A stretch of DNA of 64,000 nucleotides from Candidatus Eremiobacterota bacterium (GTDB lineage: Bacteria; Vulcanimicrobiota; Vulcanimicrobiia; Vulcanimicrobiales; Vulcanimicrobiaceae), in the NCBI GenBank assembly GCA_019235885.1, contig JAFAKB010000049.1, positions 62,001 through 126,000 on the forward strand, given 5' to 3'. Positions 45,605-53,889 of the stretch are shown in pieces (the first letter of the stretch is position 1; every line of letters starts with the position of its first letter). The position numbers and the translations under genes were made by a program. The notes under the pieces are model-generated. The model saw only the letters and a program-made list of their open reading frames with translations, did no database searches and was not told the DNA's origin.

Positions 45605-45991
45605 ATGGCGCGCCGGCGTTCCGTTCCGCTGACCGAGGTCGAGCTGCGGCTCATGGAGATCGTCTGGGCCTCGGGGCCCTCGACCGTCGGACAGATCGTC
45701 GAGGCGATCCCGGCCGACGAGCGGCCGGCGTACAACACCGTCCAGACCATGATGAAGATCTTGGAGCGCAAGGGCTTCGTCACGCACCGCGCCGAGGGCC
45801 GCGCGTTCGTATACGAGGCGGTCGTCGACCGCGAGGCCGCCGCGCGCACGGCGCTCTCGCACGTGATGCAGCGCTTCTTCGGCGGCTCGCCGCGCGCGCT
45901 GGCGCTGAACTTGATCGAAGGCGACCACCTCACCGAGGACGAGCTCGACGAGCTCGAGCGCACCATCAAGCGAGCCAAGGAGGAAAGCTGA
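45605..45991 (+). CDS. BlaI/MecI-family transcriptional repressor
   Basis: 128 residues from ATG 45605, with GAGGAG six bases upstream. Winged-helix N-terminal domain: LTEVELRLMEIVWASGPSTV, YNTVQTMMKILERKGFV; C-terminal dimerisation helices end in LDELERTIKRAK. In the classic system BlaR1 triggers cleavage of this repressor. It overlaps the BlaR1-like gene by one base (TGATG), so the pair is a signalling unit. Confidence 0.93.
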   Translation: MARRRSVPLTEVELRLMEIVWASGPSTVGQIVEAIPADERPAYNTVQTMMKILERKGFVTHRAEGRAFVYEAVVDREAAARTALSHVMQRFFGGSPRALALNLIEGDHLTEDELDELERTIKRAKEES

Positions 45992-48195
45992 TGGACGCGC
46001 TGCTGCTCGCGCTGCTCAACGCGCTCTGGCAAGGCGCCGCGCTGATCGCGCTGGTCGAGCTCGCGCTGCGCTGGGGGCTGCGGCGCAACGCGACGACCGC
46101 GTGCGTCGTGTGGAGCGTCGCGTTTGCTGTGGTTGCGCTCTTGCCGGCGATCGATCTCGCGCTCGCACGGCCCACCGTTGTGCCGGCTGTCGTGCCTGCG
46201 AAAGACGCGGTGGCCGGTTTGCGCGGCGCCGAGCCGGCGACGCCGTTCGCTCCCGCGCACGTGCGCACCGCGGCTGCGACGTTCGCCCGCGCAGCGCATC
46301 GCACCGCTGGCGGCGCTGCCGTTGCCGCACCAGCTGCGGAGCTTGCATCTGAAAACGTGCGCGCCCGCATGACTTCGGCATTGATTGGCATCGGCGAAGC
46401 GGCGACGGCGTTCGCGCGGAGCTGGGGCCTGGTGATGACCGGCGTCTGGGCGCTCGTCGCCGGATTGCTGCTGCTGCGCTTGGCGCGCTCGTACGCTGCG
46501 ATCGGCGCGATGAAGCGCGGCGCGACGCCGCTCGACGAGCCGGCAGTACTGGCGCGTCTGCGCGCCGCCGGACACCGGCGCAGCGCGGACGTCGCCTGCT
46601 CTCCGCAGGTGAGGATCCCGTGCGCGGTCGGTTTCCGCCGGCCGATGATCTTGATCCCCAGCACGCTCGCAGCCTCGCTCGACGCCGACGACCTGGCCCG
46701 CGTGGTGCTGCACGAGTCGGCGCACTTGCAGCGCTACGACGACTGGGTGAACGCGCTCGAGCAAGCGGTGTGCGCGCTGCAGTTCTTTCAGCCTGCCTTA
46801 TACCTCGCGCGCCGACGCATCGACTTCGAGCGCGAGGTCGCCTGCGACGACCGCGTGCTCGAGGACGCCGGCGAGCCGATTCGATACGCAGAGTGTCTGG
46901 CGCGCATCGTGCAGCGCCAGGTCCGCGGTCAGCGCGCCGCCGTCGTCCCCGGTTTCGTCCTGCGCCGCGCGCAAGTCGTCGCGCGGGTCCGCCGCATCGT
47001 CGACCGCTCGCGCGACGCTTCCCCGCATCTGCGGCTCGGCGCGCTCGTGCTGGGCGGCGCCGTCCTCGTCGGCACGCTCGGCATCGCGCGGCTGCAAGTC
47101 CCGCTCGTCACGCCGGCGGTGGCGCTCCCGGCGCTGATCGCGGCGAACGCCGCGCCGGCGCCCGCTCGAGTCCCCGCGCTGAAAGCCGGGCATCCGCATC
47201 ACCACCGTGCGCACGCTGGGAGCCACACAGCTACGACGACGACGCCAGCGCTCGCGAAACCGTTGCCGTCGCCGTCCGCAACGCCCGTCGCACCGGCTGC
47301 GTCGTCCGCAGCAAAGCTTCGTGCACGCGCGCTCGTCGTGCGCGCTCGCCCGAACGCCGGCCGGACGCCCGCTGCGAAGGACGCGTACGGCCCGGTTTCC
47401 GCCGCACGTGCACCCGAAGCGGTGGCGGCGTATGCCGCTGCGCGCGCCGCGGCGATCGCACCGGTCGCTGCAGCCGACGCGGCCGACGCGGCGCGCACGG
47501 TGCGCGCTGCCGTGCGAGCCGAGGCCCGGGCGGACGCGACCGCGCACGTGCACGCGCACGTGCAAGCGCGTATCGCCGCGGAAGCGCCCGTCGCGATCGC
47601 AGCCGCGGAACAAGCCGTTGCGCAAGCTGCCGGCCCCGCGCCGGCGGTGCGTTTCGTTCACCCTGACGGCGACCTGCTGGACGCGATCGACGAAGCGAAG
47701 TACCCGCATCCCAGCATCGACGAGCTGATCGCGCTGCGCAACCAAGGCGTGACCGGCACGTACGTTCGCGAGATGGGCGCGCTCGGGCGCGCGCGGCCGT
47801 CGCTGCGCGACATCCTCGCGCTCGCGACGCAAGGCGTGACGCCGCGCTACGTCGCGGCGCTCGACCAGCGCCTCTCGTCGGCTCCGTCGCTCGGCGACGT
47901 CCTCGCGCTCGCGACGCAAGGCGTGAGCACGCGCTGGCTCGACGGGATGGCCGCGCTCGGCTATCCGAAGCTCAGCGTGAGCGACGCGCTCGCGCTCGCC
48001 GTCCAAGGCTGCGAACTGTCCTACGTGCGCGGGCTGCAGGAAGCCGGCCTGCGCAACCTGACCCCGCGCCAGATCGTCGCGCTGCGCGTGCAGGGCGTCG
48101 ACGGAACCTACGTGCGCCGGCTCGCCGCGCACGGCTACAAAAACCTCGACGTCGACACGCTCCTCCGTCTGAAAGTGAGTGGCTTGGAACCGTGA
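45991..48195 (+). CDS. BlaR1-like M56 metallopeptidase with C-terminal helical repeats instead of a penicillin-binding domain
   Basis: 734 residues. Membrane helices at the N-terminus and about residues 150-170 flank the M56 zinc peptidase with HESAH (His241) and the ERE segment. An alanine-rich, low-complexity region (about 385-550) leads to six or so 25-30-residue repeats (555-734) of type LxALRxQGVxxxYVxxMxxLGY. Where classical BlaR1 has a penicillin sensor, this protein has repeats shared with the secreted product of the next gene. It likely cleaves the BlaI partner on an unknown signal. Confidence 0.85.
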   Translation: MDALLLALLNALWQGAALIALVELALRWGLRRNATTACVVWSVAFAVVALLPAIDLALARPTVVPAVVPAKDAVAGLRGAEPATPFAPAHVRTAAATFARAAHRTAGGAAVAAPAAELASENVRARMTSALIGIGEAATAFARSWGLVMTGVWALVAGLLLLRLARSYAAIGAMKRGATPLDEPAVLARLRAAGHRRSADVACSPQVRIPCAVGFRRPMILIPSTLAASLDADDLARVVLHESAHLQRYDDWVNALEQAVCALQFFQPALYLARRRIDFEREVACDDRVLEDAGEPIRYAECLARIVQRQVRGQRAAVVPGFVLRRAQVVARVRRIVDRSRDASPHLRLGALVLGGAVLVGTLGIARLQVPLVTPAVALPALIAANAAPAPARVPALKAGHPHHHRAHAGSHTATTTTPALAKPLPSPSATPVAPAASSAAKLRARALVVRARPNAGRTPAAKDAYGPVSAARAPEAVAAYAAARAAAIAPVAAADAADAARTVRAAVRAEARADATAHVHAHVQARIAAEAPVAIAAAEQAVAQAAGPAPAVRFVHPDGDLLDAIDEAKYPHPSIDELIALRNQGVTGTYVREMGALGRARPSLRDILALATQGVTPRYVAALDQRLSSAPSLGDVLALATQGVSTRWLDGMAALGYPKLSVSDALALAVQGCELSYVRGLQEAGLRNLTPRQIVALRVQGVDGTYVRRLAAHGYKNLDVDTLLRLKVSGLEP

Positions 48196-49145
48196 GACCG
48201 GTCCTGATCGCGGCGTTCGCCGCACTCTTCGCCGCGAGCAGCGTTCCTACGAACGCCGCCGGCTCGCAGGCGGTCGGCCGCTGGTCGATCGTGCAGCGCA
48301 CCGACGACCAAAGCCGCGTGCAGCTGCGCTTCGAGTACAACGAGAGCAGCGACCGCGGCAACTGGAACTCGTCGTGGTCGTCGAGCGTCCCGCTCGCGGA
48401 GGCCGGCATTCCCGCTGAGCGTCTCCGCGGGCCGATCGCGCCGGTGACGTTCACGATCGCCCGCGAGCCCGGTGCGTTCGCGTGCACCGGCAGCGCGGGA
48501 GAAAACTCCGGCGCCGGACAGTTCACCTACGCGCCGAGCTCGCGCTTCGACGACGCGCTCGCCGCGCGCGGGCTCAGCCGCCCCGATGCGCGCCAATCGC
48601 TCCAGCTCGCGATCGCAGGCGTCACGCTGGCCTTCGTCGACCAACTACGGAGCTCGTCGCGCAGCGCGAAGCTGGACGACCTGCTGCGCGTCGTCCAGCA
48701 CGGCGTCGGCCCGCGCTACGTCAGCGACCTCGCCGCGCTCGGCTACAAGGTGAGCTCGCTCGACGAGCTGGTGCGGTTGCGCGATCACGGCGTGAGCGCC
48801 GACTACATCCGCGCCGTGCAGGGCGCGGGATTCCGCAATCTGTCGGCCGACGATCTCGTGCGATTGCGCGATCACGGCGTAAGCGAGCGCTTCATCACCG
48901 AAATGCGTGCGGCGGGCTATGCGAACGCAACGCCCGAGCAATACGTCAGCGCGCGGGACCACGGCGTCACACCGCGGTTCATCACCGATATGGCTGCCGC
49001 CGGCTACAAGAACCTCCCGCTCGACGAGCTGATCGCGCTGCGCGACCACGGCGTGAGCGTAGCCTTCGTCGACCGGCTGAAGGCTCACGGCTACACCAAC
49101 CTCTCCGTCCGCGACCTGATCCGCCTCCGCGACTCCGGTATCTGA
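48192..49145 (+). CDS. secreted helical-repeat protein coupled to BlaR1-like protease
   Basis: 317 residues from GTG 48192 (GTGA overlap with the protease gene). Signal peptide (LIAAFAALFAASSVPTNAA), an N-terminal beta-rich domain of about 110 residues (VGRWSIVQRTDDQSRVQLRF), then six tandem repeats from about 155: LDELVRLRDHGVSADYIRAV, followed by GF/GY-xN-LSxDDL units. The same repeats end the BlaR1-like protein, so the two may interact in the periplasm. Function otherwise unknown. Confidence 0.8.
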   Translation: MRPVLIAAFAALFAASSVPTNAAGSQAVGRWSIVQRTDDQSRVQLRFEYNESSDRGNWNSSWSSSVPLAEAGIPAERLRGPIAPVTFTIAREPGAFACTGSAGENSGAGQFTYAPSSRFDDALAARGLSRPDARQSLQLAIAGVTLAFVDQLRSSSRSAKLDDLLRVVQHGVGPRYVSDLAALGYKVSSLDELVRLRDHGVSADYIRAVQGAGFRNLSADDLVRLRDHGVSERFITEMRAAGYANATPEQYVSARDHGVTPRFITDMAAAGYKNLPLDELIALRDHGVSVAFVDRLKAHGYTNLSVRDLIRLRDSGI

Positions 49146-49226
49146 CGTAGCGACCGCCGGCGTCATCTGCGTCTTTTCTTGATGGCCTTCACACTTATTT
49201 CATTAATTACTGCTAGAGGTGCCCTG

Positions 49227-51326
49227 ATGCGTCGACCTACGATCCTGGTGCTCGGTGCGGCGATCGCGTTGTTGTGCTCGTCGCCCGCGTATGCGGTTTC
49301 GCAGCGCCCGCAACTGGCGATCCCGCACGTCGCGAAGGGCCCCGCGATCGACGGCACGCTGACCGACGAGGCCTGGAAGTCGGCGAAGCACGTGACGCTG
49401 GCGTACGATCTGCGCCACAAGACGCTGCCTTCGAGCAAGACCGACGTCTACGTCCTCAGCGACGACGCGGCGCTGTACGTGGCCTTCGACGCCGAGCAGA
49501 CCGGCGAGATCGTCGCCAACCAGCACACCGACGACGTCGGATTCGACACCGACGACGAGGTCCAGGTCGACCTGTGGCCGGGCGGGCCGAACGGGTTCCG
49601 CTACCTGTTCACCGCGACGCCGCTCGGGACGCACTACCAGCACTCCAGCGAGAACTCCGTGTACGCGCCGAAATGGCAGAGCGTCGGAAAGCTGCGCCCG
49701 GGCGGCTACACCGTCACGATGCGCATCCCGTTCAACGTCGTGCGCGGCGACGGCCGGCCGAACTGGCAGATCCAGTTCGTGCGCTTCGTGGTGAAGACCG
49801 ACGATTTGTTGGTGTGGGCCTACGAGAACGGCCAGTCGGACCACAACGACGTCGTCTACGCCGGGACGCTCAACGGCCTTTCGACCAGCGCGGCGAGCGC
49901 GCGGCCGAAGCCGCGGATCGGGCTGTTCGGCGTCGCCGAAGCGGCGGCCGCCCACGACGACGGCAACACGACGCGCTCGGGCGCCGACGTCTCGATCCCG
50001 CTGACGCGCACGACCTCGTTCGTCGGAACGTTTCACCCCGACTTCTCGAACGTCGAGCAGGACCAGCAGTCGATCTCGCCGACGGTTTACCGGCGTTTCG
50101 TGAACGAGGTCCGCCCGTTTTTCGCGCAGATGCAGCTCACCAACCCGTTCGACTGCGAGGTTTGCCCGAGCGTGAACGAGCTCTACACGCCGGGGATTCC
50201 GACGCCCAAGCGCGGCTACGCGCTCGAAGGCTCCCAAGGCCCGGTGACGTTCAACGCCTTCAACGCGATCGGCGACCGCCGCACCGACAACGCCTACACG
50301 GCGCAGTGGCGCAACGAACAGCGCACGCTCGGATTCGGGTTGCAAGCGGTCGACACGTTCGCGCCGGACTTCGCCGATCGCCTCACCACGCTCGGCGCCT
50401 TCGCCACCGACCGCAAGCACAAGATCGTCTACCTGAACTACGGCTGGGACCGCGGGACGAACGTGCTCGACAACGCGCAGGGGCAGCGGCTCGACGCCGG
50501 CGCGGCGTACTACGGGACCGACTACTACTTCGGCGGCGGCGTGCGGAAGATCGGCGGCTACTACAACCCCGTCGCAGGCTTCATCGCGACGCCCGACGTC
50601 GCCGGCTGGTCGTTCGACGGCGACCGCACCTTCCGGTTCAAGCCCGGCAGCTGGCTGAAAAGCGCCGAGATCAACGGGTTCATCGAGCGCTACCACGGCT
50701 CCGACGGCCGGCTCGACCGCACCAACAACGACCTCGCACTCACGCTGATCAACAAGAACCTGTGGCGGGTGCAGGTCGACACCGGCTCGACGTATCTGAA
50801 GCTGCAGGACGGTCGGATGACACCGGTCTCGCTGGCCGGGATCGCGCTGAGCTATCGCGGCGGGACCGCGACGCCGACGGCGTTCGTGTTCAACCACGGC
50901 CGCTACGGCGACGGCAACATCGCGACGTTCGACCGCAACACCGTCCTCAAACTGGGCCCCATCACGCAGCTCTCGCTGCAGGCCTTCGACACCGTGTGGT
51001 ACGCCGACGCCGGCTACCGCAACGTGCAGTGGCTGGAGCGCGTGGCGCTGACGCGCAACATCTCGCGCGAGGCGTCGTTCGCGATCGGCTGGCGCCGCAT
51101 CATCGGAACCCCGCCCGCGGTCGCCAACTACTACAGCTATGGCACGACGACGTTTCCGACGGGCCCCGCGAGCTTCTACTCCGCCTCGAACGTTTCGCTC
51201 GCGTACGCCTATCACCGCAAGCGCGACGAGCTCTTCCTCGTCTACGGGGACGCGAGCGCGCCGTCGACCAAGCCCGCGGTGATCCTCAAGTACGTCTACT
51301 ACCTCGGCGGCGAGAAGGGCACGTAG
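49227..51326 (+). CDS. DUF5916 protein with CBM9-like N-terminal domain, exported
   Basis: 699 residues from ATG 49227 (AGAGGTG upstream; ATGs at 49179 and 49182 are less likely). Signal peptide LVLGAAIALLCSSPAYA. Residues 30-210 resemble the CBM9-like domain (AIDGTLTDEAWKSA, YVAFDAEQTG, DEVQVDLWPGG); residues 240-699 resemble DUF5916, an outer-membrane barrel-like domain (VGTFHPDFSNVEQDQ, FVNEVRPFFAQM) ending in long alternating strands. Probably an outer-membrane or periplasmic protein of carbohydrate-linked but unknown function. Confidence 0.85.
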   Translation: MRRPTILVLGAAIALLCSSPAYAVSQRPQLAIPHVAKGPAIDGTLTDEAWKSAKHVTLAYDLRHKTLPSSKTDVYVLSDDAALYVAFDAEQTGEIVANQHTDDVGFDTDDEVQVDLWPGGPNGFRYLFTATPLGTHYQHSSENSVYAPKWQSVGKLRPGGYTVTMRIPFNVVRGDGRPNWQIQFVRFVVKTDDLLVWAYENGQSDHNDVVYAGTLNGLSTSAASARPKPRIGLFGVAEAAAAHDDGNTTRSGADVSIPLTRTTSFVGTFHPDFSNVEQDQQSISPTVYRRFVNEVRPFFAQMQLTNPFDCEVCPSVNELYTPGIPTPKRGYALEGSQGPVTFNAFNAIGDRRTDNAYTAQWRNEQRTLGFGLQAVDTFAPDFADRLTTLGAFATDRKHKIVYLNYGWDRGTNVLDNAQGQRLDAGAAYYGTDYYFGGGVRKIGGYYNPVAGFIATPDVAGWSFDGDRTFRFKPGSWLKSAEINGFIERYHGSDGRLDRTNNDLALTLINKNLWRVQVDTGSTYLKLQDGRMTPVSLAGIALSYRGGTATPTAFVFNHGRYGDGNIATFDRNTVLKLGPITQLSLQAFDTVWYADAGYRNVQWLERVALTRNISREASFAIGWRRIIGTPPAVANYYSYGTTTFPTGPASFYSASNVSLAYAYHRKRDELFLVYGDASAPSTKPAVILKYVYYLGGEKGT

Positions 51327-51342
51327 ACCGCAGCGGTTGCGA

Positions 51343-51699
51343 TTACGCGGGCGCGTTGGAGGGGCCGGCGCGCTCGACGAAGCCGCGGTAGATGCGGACG
51401 AGGGTCTCTTTCTGGTCCTCGCTCAGCCGGGCGTCGGCGCGGATCGCCTCTTCCACCGGGACGCCGGCGCGCTCCACCTGGCGGCCTTCGAGCAGCCCGG
51501 CCTGCGCGTACATCGTCTCAGCCGAGATCTTCAGCGCCGAGGCGAGGTTTTTCAGCACGTCGGCCGAGGGCTTGTGCAGGCCGCGCTCGATCTGGCTCAG
51601 ATACGGGTTCGAGATCTTCGCGATCTCGGCCAGCTGGCGCAGCGAAAGGTTCGCCATCTCGCGCTGCGCGCGGATGAACTCGCCGACCCCGGTCCACAT
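51343..51699 (-). CDS. XRE-family helix-turn-helix transcriptional regulator
   Basis: 118 residues from ATG 51699 (TTG 51723 possible). HTH at about residues 10-65: LSLRQLAEIAKISNPYLSQIERG, PSADVLKNLASALKIS. A helical C-terminal part (VPVEEAIRADARLSEDQKETLVRIY) may mediate oligomerisation. It follows the acetoacetyl-CoA-reductase-like gene on the same strand, so control of polyhydroxyalkanoate genes is a reasonable guess. Confidence 0.88.
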   Translation of the reverse strand: MWTGVGEFIRAQREMANLSLRQLAEIAKISNPYLSQIERGLHKPSADVLKNLASALKISAETMYAQAGLLEGRQVERAGVPVEEAIRADARLSEDQKETLVRIYRGFVERAGPSNAPA

Positions 51700-51725
51700 G
51701 TCGTCGCCGTCGTGCTTCGCCAACG

Positions 51726-52466
51726 CTACATGTCCAGGCCGCCGTTGATCGTGTAGACGGCTCCCGTGATGTAGCTGGACTCGGGCTCGAGCAAGAACTG
51801 CACGACGCGCGCGACCTCCTCCGGTTTGCCGAGCCGGCGCTGCGGGATCTTCTCGATCACCGCGTCGAGCGCGGTTTTCGGCATCGCTTCGACCATCTCG
51901 GTGCCGATGAATCCCGGCGCCACGACGTTGACCGTGATCCCGCGGCGCGCCGTCTCCAGCGCGAGGCTCTTGGTGAATCCGAAAAGGCCCGCCTTGGAGG
52001 CGGCGTAGTTGGCTTGGCCGACGTTGCCCGTCTCGCCGATCACCGAGCTGATGTTGACGATGCGGCCCGAGCCGCGCTCGATCATGTGCTCGAGGACCGC
52101 TTTGGTCATCGCGAACGCGCCGAACAAGTTCACGTTCAGCACGTTGTGCCAGTCGTCGGCGCTCATCTTGCGGACGGTCTTGTCGACGGTGATCCCGGCG
52201 TTGTTGACCAGGAAGTCGATCCGGCCGAAGCGGTCCATCACCTCGGCGACGACCCGCTGGCAATCTTCGATCGAGTCGACGCGTCCCTGGTGCACCGAGA
52301 CCTGCCCGCCGTCGGCTTCGATCTTCCGCTGCAGCGCTTCGGCCGGCTCTTTGCCGCGGCTGTAGCCGGCCGCGACGCGCGCCCCGCTCTTCGCCAGCGT
52401 CGTGGTGATCGCGGCGCCGATGCCGCGCGTCCCACCCGTTACCAGTGCCACCTGTCCGTCGAACAC
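51726..52466 (-). CDS. 3-oxoacyl/acetoacetyl-CoA reductase (FabG/PhaB-like SDR)
   Basis: 246 residues from GTG 52466, which has GGAGGA seven bases upstream; the frame runs on past it without SDR similarity. SDR motifs: VTGGTRGIGAAI, LVNNAGIT, the catalytic Ser in NISSVIGETGN and YAASKAG. QANYAASKAG and the C-terminal YTINGGLDM resemble PhaB, and the divergent neighbour is a PHB depolymerase, so acetoacetyl-CoA reduction for polyhydroxybutyrate is favoured over fatty-acid synthesis. Confidence 0.87.
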   Translation of the reverse strand: MFDGQVALVTGGTRGIGAAITTTLAKSGARVAAGYSRGKEPAEALQRKIEADGGQVSVHQGRVDSIEDCQRVVAEVMDRFGRIDFLVNNAGITVDKTVRKMSADDWHNVLNVNLFGAFAMTKAVLEHMIERGSGRIVNISSVIGETGNVGQANYAASKAGLFGFTKSLALETARRGITVNVVAPGFIGTEMVEAMPKTALDAVIEKIPQRRLGKPEEVARVVQFLLEPESSYITGAVYTINGGLDM

Positions 52467-52633
52467 GTGCCGATCCTCCGCCTTGTCGTATCGCCCGGCG
52501 GCCCGGCTTCCCCTTCCGCGGGCGGGCGAGGGCTTTTCGGGCCGGCGGCGGAAGCCCGCGCGCAAGACACGGGTGTTGCGGTCAACGGCTTTTCCCGATG
52601 GATGGGTAGAAGCGCGGGCTGGAGGCTCCTTCG

Positions 52634-53821
52634 ATCTACTACGAACAATACGACGCGGCGTATCTCGCGATGGCCCCGGCGCGCTGGTCGGCCGTCACCG
52701 CGCAAGCCATTTTCGGCAACCCGTACAACCCACTGGCATACACGCTGACCGGCCGCATGATCGCCGCATCGGCTGACGTCTTCACCGGCGTTGCCCGCCG
52801 CCGCGGAAAGCCCGCCTGGCACCTGCCCGCGCGGATCGAGACGGTCGACGAGCGGCCGTTCGGGCGGCTGATCCAGTTCGACACCGGCGCGGGTCCCGAG
52901 CGCCCGCGCGTCCTGCTCGTCGCGCCGATGTCCGGACATTACGCGACCTTGCTGCGCGGCACGGCGGAGGCGCTCATCGCGCAGCACGACGTCTATCTCA
53001 CCGACTGGTTGGACGCGCGCGACGTCCCGCTCGAAGCGGGACGTTTCGATTTGGACGACTACATCGGCTACGTGATCGACTACGTCCGCCGCTTGGGTCC
53101 GGACGTGCACGTGATCGCCGTCTGCCAGCCGGCGCCGGCGGTGCTGGCCGCAATCGCGCTGCTCGCGGCGGAGAACGATCCGGCCTCGCCGCGCACGATG
53201 ACGCTGATGGGCGGCCCGGTCGATCCGCGCCGCGCGCCGACCGCCCCGGTCGAATTGGCGATGACGCGCACGCTGGAGTGGTTCGAGCACGAGCTCACGA
53301 TGCGCGTCCCGCCGTGGTACCGCGGGGCGGGGCGATCGGTCTATCCAGGTTTCCTGCAGCTCGGCGCGTTCATGTCGATGCACCCGGAGCGCCACGCCGA
53401 AGCGCACTGGAAGATCTTCGAGGACCTCGTTCGCGGTGACGGCGAGTCGGCGGCGAAGCGCCGCGCGTTCTACGACGAGTACCTGAGCGTCATGGACATC
53501 ACTGCCGAGTTCTACCTGCAGACCGTCGACGAGGTCTTCAAGCGCGCGACGCTCGCGAGCGGAACGATGCGGTGGCGCGGCCGACCAGTCGACCCGTCGG
53601 CGATTCGTACCACCGCGCTGCTGACGATCGAGGGCGAGCTCGACGACATCTCGGCGCCCGGCCAGACGCTCGCCGCGCACGAGCTATGTTCCGGCATCCC
53701 GAGCGAGAAGCGCCGCAACGTCTTCGAGCGCGGGGTCGGCCACTACGGAATCTTCAGCGGCCGCACCTGGCGCACGCGCATCGCGCCTCAAATCGCCGCC
53801 TTCATCGAGGCGAACGCCTAG
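52634..53821 (+). CDS. phaZ: intracellular polyhydroxybutyrate depolymerase PhaZ; probable ATC start
   Basis: 395 residues if started at ATC 52634, 383 from ATG 52670. Alpha/beta-hydrolase of the PhaZ1 type: VAPMSGHYATLLRGT, YLTDWLDARDVP, the catalytic cysteine in VCQPAPAVLAA, MGGPVDPRRAPT, EGELDDISAPGQT and GHYGIFSGR. From memory of Cupriavidus PhaZ1, its N-terminal Met, Tyr3, Pro15, Phe27 and Asn29-Pro30 align without gaps when ours begins at ATC 52634, and GGAGG lies eight bases before that codon. The frame has no ATG, GTG or TTG between an upstream TAG and 52670. It degrades stored PHB in the cytoplasm. Confidence 0.9.
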   Translation: MYYEQYDAAYLAMAPARWSAVTAQAIFGNPYNPLAYTLTGRMIAASADVFTGVARRRGKPAWHLPARIETVDERPFGRLIQFDTGAGPERPRVLLVAPMSGHYATLLRGTAEALIAQHDVYLTDWLDARDVPLEAGRFDLDDYIGYVIDYVRRLGPDVHVIAVCQPAPAVLAAIALLAAENDPASPRTMTLMGGPVDPRRAPTAPVELAMTRTLEWFEHELTMRVPPWYRGAGRSVYPGFLQLGAFMSMHPERHAEAHWKIFEDLVRGDGESAAKRRAFYDEYLSVMDITAEFYLQTVDEVFKRATLASGTMRWRGRPVDPSAIRTTALLTIEGELDDISAPGQTLAAHELCSGIPSEKRRNVFERGVGHYGIFSGRTWRTRIAPQIAAFIEANA

Positions 53822-53889
53822 CGCGCGACGCAGGGCAAACGCCGGCTGGGCCACCGGCGTCGCCCTGGAGGCGGGGCGCGCGTCGCCGC

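Noticed and set aside
47150-47640. Alanine-rich stretch inside the BlaR1-like gene as a frameshift or assembly artefact
   Set aside because: The frame is open throughout, codon bias stays normal and the repeats resume in the same frame.
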